From positions 1,240,001-1,304,000 of the forward strand of contig JBAJFE010000047.1 of NCBI GenBank assembly GCA_037903355.1: a stretch of DNA of 64,000 nt, written 5' to 3'. Made by a program: the position numbers and the translations under genes. The notes under the pieces were generated by a model, which worked only from the letters and a program-made list of their open reading frames with translations, was not told where the DNA came from and searched no databases. Positions 1 to 11,911 of this stretch are shown one piece after another (the first letter of the stretch is position 1; each line of letters opens with the position of its first letter). The DNA comes from Trichuris trichiura. Taxonomy: Eukaryota; Nematoda; Enoplea; Trichinellida; Trichuridae.

Positions 1-1654
1 GGTAATAATGAAATGTTTACTACGTCAAACATGTGATCTTCTATCAGAGAATGGTCTTTTCTTTTTTCACGTTATTTGAAAGCACGTTTAATTAAATGTT
101 TTCGCAACAAGTTAACCGCGTTAAGAAATTTGTAAATGTAGTTGTTCCAACGAGCAGCGCTCCTCAAGCGCAGAAGCAACGCTGGAAAATTATTTCAGCA
201 CTACGCAAGCTCATGCGCCTTTTCATCCCATAAATCCCGAATGACAAAAATCCTGAATCACCAAGCTTAACTGCTTATCCTGTTCCTCACATTTTATGTA
301 GGCCATCTAAGCATAAAACAAAAAACGGAGGAAAATGAAGTGCATACAGTCCTTATGCCTTTAGGTTTAACCTTAGCTAAGGACAGAACAGGGTGGCCGA
401 CAAATTTTTGTGTTTTATTTTTCGGGATTCTTGCTCTTCAAAATGTTGTAGCGGATCTGTACATCAAATACTTATTAATGCGGCAGGGGCCTTGGCTGCT
501 CATGAGTAGCGGACATTCCGCCATTGGTTACGAGCAAGCAAGTGCCTGACAGCAATTACCTTTGCGTTTTGTTGATTGATTCCTGGAAGAGCGAATAGCA
601 TAAATCAAAGCATAGCGCTCCATTTATTTATAAAATTTTGGCAGCTACCGTTGGTTTGGTTATGTGTACGTTTGACTTCATAATTAGGTAAGGCAAAAAC
701 CAAGCTTGCGGTCTAAATGGCATGTTTTAGTTAATTATATATAGAAAGAAAGTATTAATTATTGAATCAGTTGGGAGTGAGTACTCCTTCGCACAATATG
801 GCAGTCATTTTGCTTGCCTTTCCAGTCACATACGATGTACAATAAAACGTACTTACAGCAGGTGCTCCATTATCCTAAATGCTCAAGACCAAAATTATTT
901 TGAATTATGAAATGTTTTAAATTTTAATTTATATGAGGCGTGCCGTGAAGGCTTCCTGTTTTTTCCACTGTTATGCATACGGATATTCTTGGGAACTGTT
1001 CAATCCAAATAAAAAAACTGAACAAGTGGTAGCAACAGTAGTATAAAAAGAAACAGGCAGCCATCACTCGTTAAGATAGACAGAGCAGCATTGCACTCCA
1101 CGCTTCATCAGCCTCGTGCAACCCTGCTAGCGAACAATAGTTGCATAGATGCTACGTTAGCCACTAAATGCGTTAATTTCAGTTGCAGTTGCTGAAGGGT
1201 ATTATGCAAAAGATTCATTGCAAAATGTCATTTGCGACTTTGTTACCTTGACTTCAAATGGAATGCTTAAAAGTTTCAGATATTAGATAATAGACCATCT
1301 GCACGTGTACTAAATGAATACTAAGTATACGCAATCAATATTAGCGTACATAAGCCATAGCAAGTTCATCTAGCGGCATTACACATTCATGGCCGTCACA
1401 ATTACCTATCCATTGCTAACAAGCCAACCGCTTTTATTTCTGCGCACGCAGAAAAAGGTTCCTTTGACAGTGACTATTACAGCTCAACAAGATTAGGCTT
1501 CACACTTTATAGCCTTGTGCTTAGCTGCATGATCGCTTAGGAAGCTAATAATATGTTCAGTGCAGAGCTAGCATCCGTCCAACAATGTTATCCAACCTAT
1601 TAATTCATTGTTAAATGTTGCAGCAACACTTGAGCTAATCGGCGTGAATTATAG
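1..1654. other. no gene seen; probably intron or 5' flank of the KCTD-like gene
   Basis: AT-rich sequence with only short, unconvincing open frames. The first half of the BTB fold (the LNVGG-type strand found in KCTD proteins) is not visible here in any frame, so the upstream coding exon of the following gene probably lies outside the window. The stretch ends in a splice acceptor (ttatag, ending at 1654). Confidence 0.5.
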
Positions 1655-2423
1655 ATGCTGAAGAAGCAATCAGCATTCCCAAATCCAACAGCGATATTAG
1701 AGTTTTTCGATCGAGATGGAGAACTGTTTCGATACATCTTGGAATACATGCGGAATAGCTGTCTTGTATTGCCGAAAAATTTCCGAGATTATAAAGCACT
1801 GAAGAAAGAGGCAATGTTTTACAAACTTAAGCAGCTTGCTGATTTAGTCCAGCATGATGAAGAAAAAAATTGGAGATCATTCAACTGGTTGATCTCTTCT
1901 CCAGAAAGGGACAGTATTCACGGTAAAAGTCTGCGTTTATGCTTAGATGCACTTTGCAGATTAATGCTTAAAATTTAGTTTCCGAATTTTAATCATTTGT
2001 AAGAAAGCAAGAAGTGAAGCCATGGATGGAATTGATATTCAGGTTTTCTGTTTAGATCACTCGGAAAACTATATCACGTTAGGCTACATGGCAGGTTTTA
2101 CACTCGCTCGTCCTGGTCAACCTGACGCAGTCTTTAGGAAGGTAAACCGTATAACCGTATGTGGAAAGGTTTCAAACTGCAGAGAAATTTTTGGAAACAA
2201 CTTGAATGAAAGCCGTGACCCGAACTGCGAGGTGGCAAACCACTACACATATCGAATGTTCTTGAAGCATAATATACTTGAATTGGCTTTCGATCAGTTA
2301 GCACTGAATGGTTACCGCGTAATATCAATCTGCTCTTCTGTACCATGGCCATTTTTACCGGAGCATTATGTGGAAGAATACGACTGGAGCCACTATATGG
2401 AATACGTATTTGGGAAGGCATAA
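1655..2423 (+). CDS. KCTD8/12/16-like BTB protein, 3' exons (5' partial)
   Basis: Two exons are visible, about 1655-1922 and 2056-2423, joined by a phase-1 intron (gtaaaag..tttag). Exon 1 encodes the second half of a KCTD-type BTB/T1 domain (DRDGELFRYILEYMR, then a charged helix). Exon 2 encodes the C-terminal H1-type domain of the KCTD8/12/16 group: NYITLGY, FRKVNRITVCGK and the hallmark FGNNLNESRDP, ending WSHYMEYVFGKA and a stop. In vertebrates these proteins are auxiliary cytosolic subunits of GABA-B receptors: the BTB part tetramerises and binds the receptor tail, and the H1 part shapes G-protein signalling. The first half of the BTB fold is missing, so the gene starts outside the window. 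The linker between domains is much shorter than in vertebrate KCTD12/16. The family call is secure; the GABA-B role is inference from the family. Confidence 0.85.
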
Positions 2424-4090
2424 TTTTTTCCATGCTATGATTGCTTCGTTTCCAGTTTTCTTTATTTTGCTAACGTGGACGTTTTTACTGCGAACGGTTT
2501 TATCACTAACTTCTTCAGGTATAACAATATTACTATTCCTCGTTGAAACGTAATCCACAATGGCTTGTCATTTTTCACTTAGCGTTTCAGCGTTTTATTA
2601 ATGAAAATTCCATTAATGCATTCAAAAACAGAATATCACTTGCTGCTAATAAACTACAAGCATTTAGCAAATTTGTTTCTGATTAACTATCTACTTTTAT
2701 AACAATTTTAGTGCACATTACTGTAGCCCGTTGAAATTTTACCCCAAAGCCTTTCATGCGGAAATGAATTAATCATGTGAATTACACATCAAGATCACTA
2801 GATTACTCGTCTTTTTAGTCTGCTTTCTTTTCTATTGCTTTTTTTTGTAACGAAGTTGCAAACAGTATGTCTGGATGGTTAGGCGATTTTGTTCTAGTTT
2901 AGGGAAACCTGGTGTGGGCATTAGAAGTGACCTTTTCATTGGGACAGTACTTTTTCAAGGATTATTTATCAAAGCGTACAGATGTGTTTTCATGATGGGG
3001 ACAAACGAGTTTATAAAATTTCGCTTTTCAAATCATCTCTGCTAATGAACCTGCATTCTCTTAAACAGTTACTGGCATTGGTAACACTATTTAAAGAGTT
3101 CACTCTGCTAGCATCGATATCATGAGAGTCTCCTGTTGTTAACTAAATTTTTTTAGGAAAGTCAAAACCGCTGCTAAAAATAGTAGTTGGTCGCTTTAGA
3201 ATAAAAAAAGAACAATAATCGTAAGCCAACATGAGGGCAGAAAACCAAACTGTTTTATTCTAGATTTTCTCTCTTTTCCGCGCTACTGTCGCTTCGCCAA
3301 CTTGCTCTTGCCGATGCTTGCATGCTCATTCGACACGATCTCCATTTTCTGATTCATCCATGATTCCATGTCGAGTCAAGTTTGCACGTGCACCTAACCT
3401 TAAACTTGACATAGACTACTGTTGATCCCAGTTGCCTAAAGCTGTTTCTGATTCGCTCTTTCAAGTAACAGCGCTGGACTGCATTTTATCTGGTTGATTT
3501 TAGGTAAAGACTTAGGATGCATACATTTAGTTGACATAAAAGCACCTCGTTTCTTGATTTAAACTTAGGCGACCTACGTAAACACGTAAACATAAACCGC
3601 AGTCGGCGGTTTCCAGCAGGATTACGGTTGAGTCAGAAAGTTGAAGTTCTGTAAAACAAACCTGCTTTCGCTCCGGCCGAAGCTACAGTAACACCTGGGA
3701 AAAGAGAAGCTCCTTTTGTTCCTTTCCTTTTTTCTCAATGTATGCTGAAAATCTGTTTCTAAAATTTTTTTCCTCCGTTATTAATAAGCAAGAACACAAA
3801 TGCTGCACGAATCCAAACTCTACTGCATCACCCCATGCAATTTCCTCGCTGTTAGGGACAATAGCAGCGCCTGTACGTCAACCCTACTGTCATGCATAGG
3901 TCGCATCTGTCTGTTGTCAAAAGTGTCTTTTTCTACAATTTTTCCTAGCTCAAAAAAAGTGCATGAAAAGCAAAAATTGGTAACGCCATTCAAAACTTCA
4001 AACAGTGACAAAAATGTTCAAGCATTTTTCCCATACGCAGTCTGTTTGCTGATCAACGTACTTTTTATAGTAGAAATGAAATGATCCATT
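2424..4090. other. intergenic, nothing recognised
   Basis: AT-rich DNA after the KCTD-like stop codon. I see no clear polyadenylation signal, RNA gene or coding exon. Open frames are short and lack family motifs. Confidence 0.4.
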
Positions 4091-4095
4091 TGTTT

Positions 4096-4205
4096 CATAG
4101 TTGATCGTCGATTCACGGCTTTGGCCTGTTTTGTAAGTAAACTTCAGAAAATACTTTAGGAGAGAATGGACGAGCAAACTGTTAGAAAATACTACAGAAT
4201 CATTC
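4096..4205 (-). mobile_element. degraded pseudo-LTR fragment of PLE family A
   Basis: The stretch reads gattcacggctttggcct, then taagtaaacttcag, then gagcaaactgttagaaaata. This follows, in the same order and with substitutions, the left inverted pseudo-LTR of the family A element at 19911-20035. No ORF remains. It is an old solo fragment. Confidence 0.55.
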
Positions 4206-4783
4206 ACACAGGATTGTTTGTTGGTGATCGTACGCTTGTTTCACGAAATGACGGGACAAAAATGATGCTCAGGTAAAATTCCGTGGTTGACCTAACCTGA
4301 AAATCAACTACGTTAAAACGTAAGCTTTCAGTCGGTGCTACGTGTGCTATCAGTCATTAATGTCCTGTCGCTTTCGGTGACGGCTGTGCCAACCTATCGA
4401 TGCTGCCGTTCCTGACACCCAAATGACCGACTAGAGAAGCAAGGACAGCGAAGGCCAAAGTGAGAATTGCTGTCTCCATTGCATATACGCACCTTTATGC
4501 TACAGATAATTTTTGTTCTAATCTCCTGGTAGCGGAATTTTGTGAATTATTTTAACTGTTTGATTTAATTATTTAATTTGAATTTTGAATTATTGCAGAT
4601 GCTTTTTTCGAAAACGGTCTAGCTCAACTAATTATTTGATATTTTTTTCATTTGCGTCTTTCTCTTCCTGACGGAAATGCTTTTTCTAGAATGATATGAT
4701 GTGACTCACGATGCGTAGCAGATTTTCCAGTTCGGACTAGCTGACACATGGAAGGCCGTTCACCAGCTCCAGAAACGGTGTTC

Positions 4784-5038
4784 GATTTACTGGGCATTGG
4801 CAAAACTGAAAAATAGCTGATGTGCGACGACATTCATGATGAAAAAATGAATGATATTCACCTCTGCTCGAATACCGCGCTGGCATCTGTTTTGGTGCAA
4901 CGCCTGATGAGCAAGGATATTCATGACGCTGATTTACTGGGCATTGGCAAAATCAAAAAACTCCTGATGTGCGACAATATTTATGATGACTAAATGGATG
5001 ACAGTTCGCCGCTGCTGGAATACCGTACTGGCATCTTG
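4784..5038. repeat. tandem duplication, period about 147 bp, two copies
   Basis: The word gatttactgggcattggca begins at 4784 and again at 4931. Both copies continue with a similar series: ctgatgtgcgac, a short AT stretch, atgat, then ctggaataccg-like or ctcgaataccg-like sequence ending in actggcatct or gctggcatct. The second copy is partial. No coding function is evident. Confidence 0.75.
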
Positions 5039-5576
5039 CAACATAAGAAAGTTCGTAGGGCGGAACAATCCCAATTCATCCGATGTTCGGAAGCTACTCA
5101 AAAAGAGTTGCTGCGTTAGAATAGTTTTGCCTAGTTTGCTGATAGCATGACAGTTGCATTAAACCTCTGTTTTATTGTGATTAAACAAAATAAAAACTTC
5201 AATCTGTCAAAGCAGTTCCCTTCCGTTCACACGCAATGAATTTCCCCGTGTTCAAATGCAGTTACAGAACTACCGAGTCGATGAAATGAAGCATCGACTA
5301 TTAAAAAATTAGCTGTATTGTTAGTTCGCGTGATACTAGCATTGCTTGTCGGCTGTGTACTTTTACTGGCATTAGCAGTAGGCCCCATCTCATTTCCGGC
5401 ATGCTTGCCATTTAATTTTTCGCGCAGAGACTCAATTTAAAAAATGGCTCATGCTTTCCTTCAACGAATGAATTTAGCTTAGAAATTATTTTCGTTAGAA
5501 CCTGCGAATCAATTGATGTGGAAACAGTTTACGTTTCGCAATTTTAGTCAAGAAGTCAAGTTGACTGGAGCTATTA

Positions 5577-6310
5577 TTGCGGCGCAGCTGTAAAAGTGTA
5601 TTGTGTCAGTGCCTTTCTCGGCAGACTGTGACTTTGGTTCTTACTTCCTTGGCTTCTTGTGCGTGCGTATTCATCACACGTCCGCGCGAACTACAGTTCT
5701 TCGTCAGCGCAAAGAAAAGTGCCTATTGGAAGAACTTTACGACAGTTCGGGGAAAGGTCGCTTGTTTGGTGCTTCTATTTTGGCGGATGCTCAAGGATGA
5801 ATGTGAAAAGACGCCCGTATGCCTCCTGGCTAAAAAGTCGTTCTACCTTCACTACTCGTTTTGCCATGCAGCCGTATTACTTGCAAGATATTTATCGAGT
5901 CCGAGATGATCATGCCGCATGATCTCTGCTGCTTTTATCTTTTAACTCGCCGAACAAGAGGCTAGTGTTTCTGGGGTGCAACTTTGGTTATTTTCTTCGC
6001 TTCAAGCTGCAATATCGAAGCGTTTGAACCCCTTGCTTAAAAGGCACACGAAACTTGGCAGCCGGTTTCTTTTCACAAAGGTTTCCGCGCTTGCACCAAG
6101 CGGAAGCAGGAAACGTTCAGACATCACTGTCGCGACGAAACACCATTTTGGAAGCGGAATGCTTTGCCAGAAGAATTTCAATACTTTACGTCTTATGAGG
6201 TCGCTGCGGCAACGCGGGAGTGCCAGGAGCTTCTGTATGCTTGTATAAGCTTGCCTGAAGATATTATTTGGACAAGAGCAACGTATTCACTAAATTTGGG
6301 CAAAGAACGC
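5577..6310 (+). pseudogene. possible coding fragments of an unrecognised gene
   Basis: Several overlapping frames here look more coding-like than the flanks, but no single frame spans them. One runs from about 6063 to 6319 after a cag acceptor and includes EEFQYFTSYEVAAATREC and LPEDIIWTRATYSLN. Another starts after a ctcggcag acceptor near 5624 and includes KEKCLLEELYDSSGKGR. I recognise no family. It may be a real multi-exon gene whose joins I cannot resolve, a decayed gene, or chance. Confidence 0.2.
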
Positions 6311-8657
6311 TTCCCATGAAAGATTCGTAAAATCGCATTTTGGTGCTCTTATCATGTCAGGGCTTTAACACATGCTTTCTGAAGCAGTTAGGCGACATAT
6401 TCTGTTTTTCTTGCGTTTGTCGTCCGCAGTGCATGGAATTTGGAACTTGCTTACACGTTTAGTGATAATCTTGGTAGGTCCTCATATTTGAATGGCCAGG
6501 TGAAACCAATGCAAAGGCCATATCCGACAAACGCGCGTCCATCTCGCCTTTTGGATAAAGTATCCACGCAATATAACGAAGCTTGTTATGTTGTATCGTC
6601 TTTCCGGCTTACCATGCTACGGGAACGTAGGCACTTGGTCACTTCTTTCGGATTCTGCGGCTCTTGCACGCTGAAGTGCGCAAAGGCTTTTGTGGCGGTC
6701 ACCTCTTTTACGATGGGCTTCAAAGTGGAAGAAACTGCTGACCGAATTCAACAAAGAAAACACCGCTATTATCTATTGAATCCTTTGTCAATAATGGACA
6801 CGATGGAGCTGCGTGACGTTGTGGCGTAAAGTGTTACGTAATCAGAAAGCCGTTAGCTTAATGGTCGGATGTTTCACATGGACTGCCAAAACGTGGAGCC
6901 TTGGTCATTCTCATAAAAACAGGAATCCATCGCTGGCGATTAATGGACCAAAGGACTAACGGTCATCATTCAGTGGCCATTCTTTCGACTTTATTTTTAG
7001 TGAAGACAATGATGTACAAACTCGCCTCAATAATGGTTGCAGAAGAAATGATTTAATCCACGTAGATCCTTATCAGTGTAGAGATAGGACCGGCTGTTCC
7101 GACCAGAGCAGTGTAGCTGGCGTCGGAATCTACCGCTGCTACTCGTTAATCTTCAATGTTAGTAAGTTTACAGAACAAGTACTTTACCAGCAAATGGTTG
7201 AGCAGAAGTGCAGGGTACGCAACGACTTAGTGATGTTGGAGATCTAGAAATGCTTTTGCTTCGTCAATAGGACAACAGAAGCTGTTTTTGCGGCTAACCT
7301 TTTCTATTACTTTGCGCAGGGCTTAAGCAACAGTCTGAATTACTTTTAGAAATGAGCGATGGATGCAGCTGCTGTTAAGGTACGGCTAAAGATGGGCACA
7401 ATGATAGAATAGCAACTCTCTTTTAGCGACTGTGTAGGTTTTCATTATAGATAAATTGTCACGCTGCACCTGCTTATTTGCATGAAGGTCTCGAGGCTTC
7501 TGGGAAAGTTTTGGCCCTATAGAAAGGGGAGATACCGTAAATAATAGTCAGTGCACAACAGTTGAAACGATTTACTCCCCGTTTGTGTGCAACCAAAAAA
7601 GGATATCATAGCTTTCGGAAACTGTTTCCGTCTTCAGCGATGTAGTGGTACGGACCCGGAACGACTCCTTATGGGAACGTAAATCTTCAAAGTTATTGCA
7701 GCATAAAATTGTGCCATCTTAGTACGAAAATGTTTCTAAAACAGACTACGCAATGTTCCAGCCGCTTACAGTAGCGAGAGCTAGGTAGTGAGCTATACTT
7801 CTACCTCAGGCGGACGAAAGAACCTGTTTTTACAGTGATGCACTGTTCAGTCTTGTTTTCACGTTTCAACTTTTATTCGTTCCTTTGCAGTCGTCAGATT
7901 TAGCTGGTAGTTACCTGTTTCTTCCTCATTAGCATAATGGTGATTCAGAGAAGCTACCCGTTAAACGTTTATCTGGCGAAGCTTTCAGGAGACGCCTGTT
8001 ACAAGATATTTTCCGTTGTTGTGCCTCCGCCGAGGATGGCTTCTAACGCAGTTGCTCCGAAGGTGATCCAGCCATATGTATGCAGTCTCGACTGGTCAAG
8101 GTTTGACCTAACAGGCGCACACATAGTTTGGAAAGGCGGAGGAGCTCTTTCTAAGAATCCAACTTGGTTGAAGGCCAACTGTAACTAGCGCTGATGACGG
8201 CTCTAGTATGAGCCGAAAGCTTCGCCAAAATTTTCGTGTTGATGTTCTGCCTTGAAACGAGATTAAAACGTTTTTATTTAACTCGTCTTCATGGCGACAT
8301 CGAGGGGACTACATAAGCATTAGCAATTCTAATAGTATCAGTCCGCAAAAAAGACAGTAAGATATGGATTGTACTTATCAATAAGCCTGATTGTCGAATC
8401 ACATCAAGCTGATACCGTCTTGGCGTACGTTCAAGCTATTTATAGCTTGAAACATAGCAACTCTTCATTGCTGAAGGCGGGACAAGAACATTCACCGAAG
8501 CATTGGTAGAATTGATAGTGTCAAGGTTGATTAGTTGGTATCTCGACTACTTTACGATATTGCTCATCCGCAGACAAGTAAGGAAGAACCAACAGAGTTT
8601 TGAGAGGGCGGCATTTGCAGAACATGTCATTAGCGATTATAGAAGGGGCATTCCGAA
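6311..8657. other. no supported gene
   Basis: Open frames at 6440-6829 (129 codons) and 7937-8188 lack recognisable motifs and have no consistent splice partners. I see no RNA gene or repeat family here. Confidence 0.3.
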
Positions 8658-8669
8658 ATATTGTTGGGT
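8658..8669. repeat. left target-site duplication of the mini-PLE
   Basis: atattgttgggt, repeated exactly at 8946-8957 on the other side of the palindromic element. Confidence 0.7.
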
Positions 8670-8777
8670 CATGAAGATATGATGTTTTGGTACGGGACTA
8701 TGTGTTTTCATGTTTAACCGTCTTTATTACGGATCTACTGTCCCGTTGATACGAACAGTAAACGAAAACTTTCCTCT

Positions 8778-8815
8778 GGAGCTTTCGGGTCTGTCGCGAC
8801 CCGTCGTCAGCGGTC
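8778..8815 (-). ncRNA. hammerhead-ribozyme-like core, mini-PLE left arm (intact)
   Basis: On the minus strand the arm reads CTGACGA, an extra C, stem II GGGTC/GACCC around gcgaca, then GAAA, then AGCT forming a self-complementary helix III, then C at the expected cleavage position. All core bases of the CUGANGA..GAAA consensus are present. Very short, self-complementary helix III is known for PLE hammerheads and implies activity as a dimer. Confidence 0.6.
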
Positions 8816-8844
8816 AAGATGTGTCAAATCAGACACATCTTGAC

Positions 8845-8884
8845 CGCTGACAACGGGTCGCGACAGCCCCGAAAGCTCCGGAGG
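8845..8884 (+). ncRNA. hammerhead-like core, mini-PLE right arm (broken)
   Basis: The inverted copy reads CTGACAA instead of CTGACGA, so the G8-equivalent base is A. Stem II is also damaged: GGGTC faces GCCCC. The GAAA and AGCT parts remain. G8 is a catalytic base of hammerheads, so this copy is probably inactive while its partner arm is intact. Confidence 0.5.
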
Positions 8885-8957
8885 AAAGTTTTCGTTTATT
8901 GTTCGTATCAACGGGACAGTAGATCCGTAATAAAGACGGTTAAACATATTGTTGGGT

Positions 8958-11210
8958 ATTGTAAAATTACATATACTATTCATTGGTACCCCATAGTAGT
9001 TTACAAAGTTGTTCATCCTTGCGCTAGAAAGGTAGCACCGTTCTAGCTGCAAGGAAGCAACATTCGGAAGAGGTATTGGACGTCAGAATGCCTTGAGCAA
9101 AGGGAAACTTGTTGAGCCGCCTGCCAAGCTTAAGTTGCCCTCAAACTTTGTCCTACCTTCAGTCTTTCTTAAGTCAAAGTTAGTAAATGCTTTTAGGAAA
9201 ATAAATCAGTCTTTGCTCATGGAACAATAATCCTATCAGTTGACGTAGCAAGATATCGATTGCGCTTGTCTTTAAATTGCATTGGCTCAGCAGGGGCCCA
9301 TCGCATTTTGTAAAGTTGTCTCTAGTCGGATCCGTATTTTACATGTACAGAAACGTTTAATTTTATAATCCTCCTTTGTTCACCAGGTGTCAATAGCATT
9401 TCTAGAGGTCTGATCTCGTTAGCTCGTTGTGCATTTTCTCTATGTAGCGCTCATCCGTCCGTTGGTAAGATATTTGTTCTGTTAATTTGCAGACGTTGAG
9501 GATAAAAAACAAGTGCAGCAAACCCTGAAGAATAAATTTCGATGAAATTTCGATTTGTTATATTGCTCGTTTTCCAGTAAACTTCAGTTGATTATGTTGG
9601 AACAGTCTGACGAGCTACATTTCTTGTAAAGGTAAGGGCGATATTGCATAAGCTAGCAATATTAAGTGATAAGCCAACTGTTTGCAATAGAAACGCTTTA
9701 CAATGTTTTAAATCATTATTTCATATGAATAATAATAAGAAGAAGAATAATTCACTATTATCGCTTATCATTATCAAACAGGATTGAAGATCTTGCTGTT
9801 ATGATTTCATAGCAGTAGGATACGTCAATCTTGTTTAAAAGACTTGCGGATAAATATGAAAAAGCTTGCGGTACAGAGTGATCGTTTTTGTAACTTTGAT
9901 TCGTAGCTTTTAAGCATTAGTATGCAATGCGTAATTGAAAACTGCGGCTTCAACGATGGAAGTCTGAAAGTTTGTTCTCTCGCGTTATCAGTTGTTCATT
10001 ATCCCGGCTGTCACATCTGCTTACGAAGAAACATGGACGAATTCACAAATTTCCCTGAAAAACTAGCTAAGCTTTATACGAATTGGCGCACTTTAAAAAC
10101 AAAAACCAGCCGAAAAGCCTCACTGTAAGGATTATCGAGATACTAAAATTTTAACCTGGAATAGTTCCGGACGTCTTAGCTTACTTTATGGTGAATTTAT
10201 TCAGGAGACAAGATTTGAACATGATTATCATTTAATTTACAAAAGCGCAACGATTTCCTAAATCAGTTTCTATTCAAACTAATAATGGTTTTAAAATTTA
10301 GAAAATGAAGGAAACAGATTTTCTATTAATCAAAGCGCGCACACATACTTCGGAAAGCTGACAGAGCTGGTATTTTCACGGTCTCAAACTTGTTCGAACC
10401 TGCCGATCAAAGAAGCAGCAGTACAAAAAGACTATTTTCTTTAACGAAGGAAGTGCAAAAAAAGAATTGCTTTAAGAGGTACTCTGTGCCTAGCAAAAAG
10501 CAGTGGAAAGTTGAATAGAAAATTTAGTGATGCAGACGAAGCTTTAGCATAAACTTTTCATCAGCACACGAGATCGTTCGAAACCATCAGTTTAGCTGCG
10601 TAACAATGCTGCTTTTGAACAGACAAAAGCAGTTTCACTGCTACCTCACGCAATGGTAAACTTACGCGAATAAGCGCTGATTTACGACGATACAGTGTGG
10701 AATTCAGCTTTGCAACACCTTCTAAGGTTAGATTTATTTCTCCATCAAAATTAGCAGAAAAGAAACGGATATACATTTCTTACTGCACAATTAGCAGTTA
10801 CCGTAATGCGGTAACACTCAGCCAAATACAATTTTTAGTACAAGCAGGCATCCTTTATAAAAACCAGACCATCGAGAACGGTGTTTTCAAACGGTTAAGT
10901 TGAACTGCGTTGAAAAATTCACGCAGAGGCCCCAATGACAAACGAATAGGATATTATGACAACCCGGGAAATTCGCAATTACCATTTCAACGGGAATTTC
11001 CTGATTAAGTAGGCATTACCATCTTGCGTACAGACTTTACTTACGTTAAAGATTTAATCGAGCGCCAACCAATCATAAGCGATGGGTAGTCTCCCTCGCC
11101 CTCTTCTATTAAAGCCCGTCCTTTACGCCCTGGGGTCATGTAGTCGAATCATGCTACCTACGCATTATTCGGCATCTATAGTCATGCAGACCGAAACGAC
11201 GACTAATCCG
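8958..11210. other. no supported gene; one weak PLE-tail remnant near 9438-9535
   Basis: gctcatccgtccgttggtaa at 9449 and the following 80 bases resemble the tail after the hammerhead of the PLE remnant at 14880-14960. Otherwise I see only short, unrecognised open frames, for example at 9922-10128 and on the minus strand at 10561-10776. Confidence 0.35.
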
Positions 11211-11770
11211 GACCGTTTTGAGCCGCGGTAGATCGGAATTCTAAAAAAATGCACTTTTTACAACCTCCGTACAGTAGCTAAAAGAAATGCAGGTAGCTGT
11301 ATTTTCAACATTACAGCGAGGTCATCTCCTGCGCCCTCCAAACGTCTATCAGCTGCGCAACGACTAGCCCAGTGCGAACATGCTCCTCGGGAGTAGCAAA
11401 TCAACTACCGAGCCCAGATATTTGCGCATTACTTCGCGCACCCTTCACCCAAAACGAAATGGAAAGTAGTGCGCGAAGTATACGTCTGTGACTATACCGA
11501 GGGAGTTTCCAATTAGTGGGGACCGTTTGGAGCCGCTGGAAACTGGAATTCCAGAAAAATGCTCTTTCTAGAACGTGCCTACGGTAGGTGAAAGAAAAGC
11601 AAGTAGTTTCATTTTCAAAATTACGCCGCGGTCATCTCCTGCTCCCTCGGCCCTTCCGTTAGGTGCGCAGCTGCTAGCCTGGCGAGAGTCTGCTCCTGCC
11701 AAGTGTAAATGTGCCTGTTTAATTTTGCTGACGCATCACCCAAAACAAAATAGAAAATTCTGCGCGAGAA
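11211..11770. repeat. tandem duplication, period about 310 bp
   Basis: Copy 1 (11211-11478) and copy 2 (11521-11770) share ordered blocks: gaccgttt..gagccgc, ggaattc..a.aaaaatgc, a gtagctaaaagaaatgcaggtag-like block, gcg.ggtcatctcctgc, cagctgc..c.actagc, catcacccaaaac and a gcgcgaag-like end. Divergence is moderate. The units look like a duplicated segment of unknown origin just upstream of a degraded PLE. Confidence 0.65.
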
Positions 11771-11911
11771 GCTAGTTTTCCGTCTTTTCAGCTCCAAAAA
11801 GCTGCTGTTGGATGGGAAATGCCTTCAGTAAACCACGGGTGGTCTCCGTCCTTTATCTCCCGTGGGCGCGTCGCCGAATATCATTAACGGCACATTGCTA
11901 TGCATCTGTAG

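Larger units (their letters stand above)
8670..8945 (-). mobile_element. mini-PLE: ORF-less palindromic element with two hammerhead-like cores
   Basis: Two arms, 8711-8826 and 8833-8946, are near-perfect inverted copies around a 6-nt centre. The unit is flanked by a 12-bp direct repeat, atattgttgggt, at 8658-8669 and 8946-8957, as expected of a target-site duplication. The left tail (8670-8760: gtacgggac, then tacggat, then tgtcccgt) has the same word order as the 3' tail of PLE family B at 28836-28895, so the element is read as minus-oriented. It has no reverse transcriptase, so it is non-autonomous: either an extreme 5' truncation or a distinct mini-element. Confidence 0.75.

Noticed and set aside
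3800..4084. 94-codon plus ORF
   Set aside because: No motif, and its end runs up to a PLE fragment. Likely chance.
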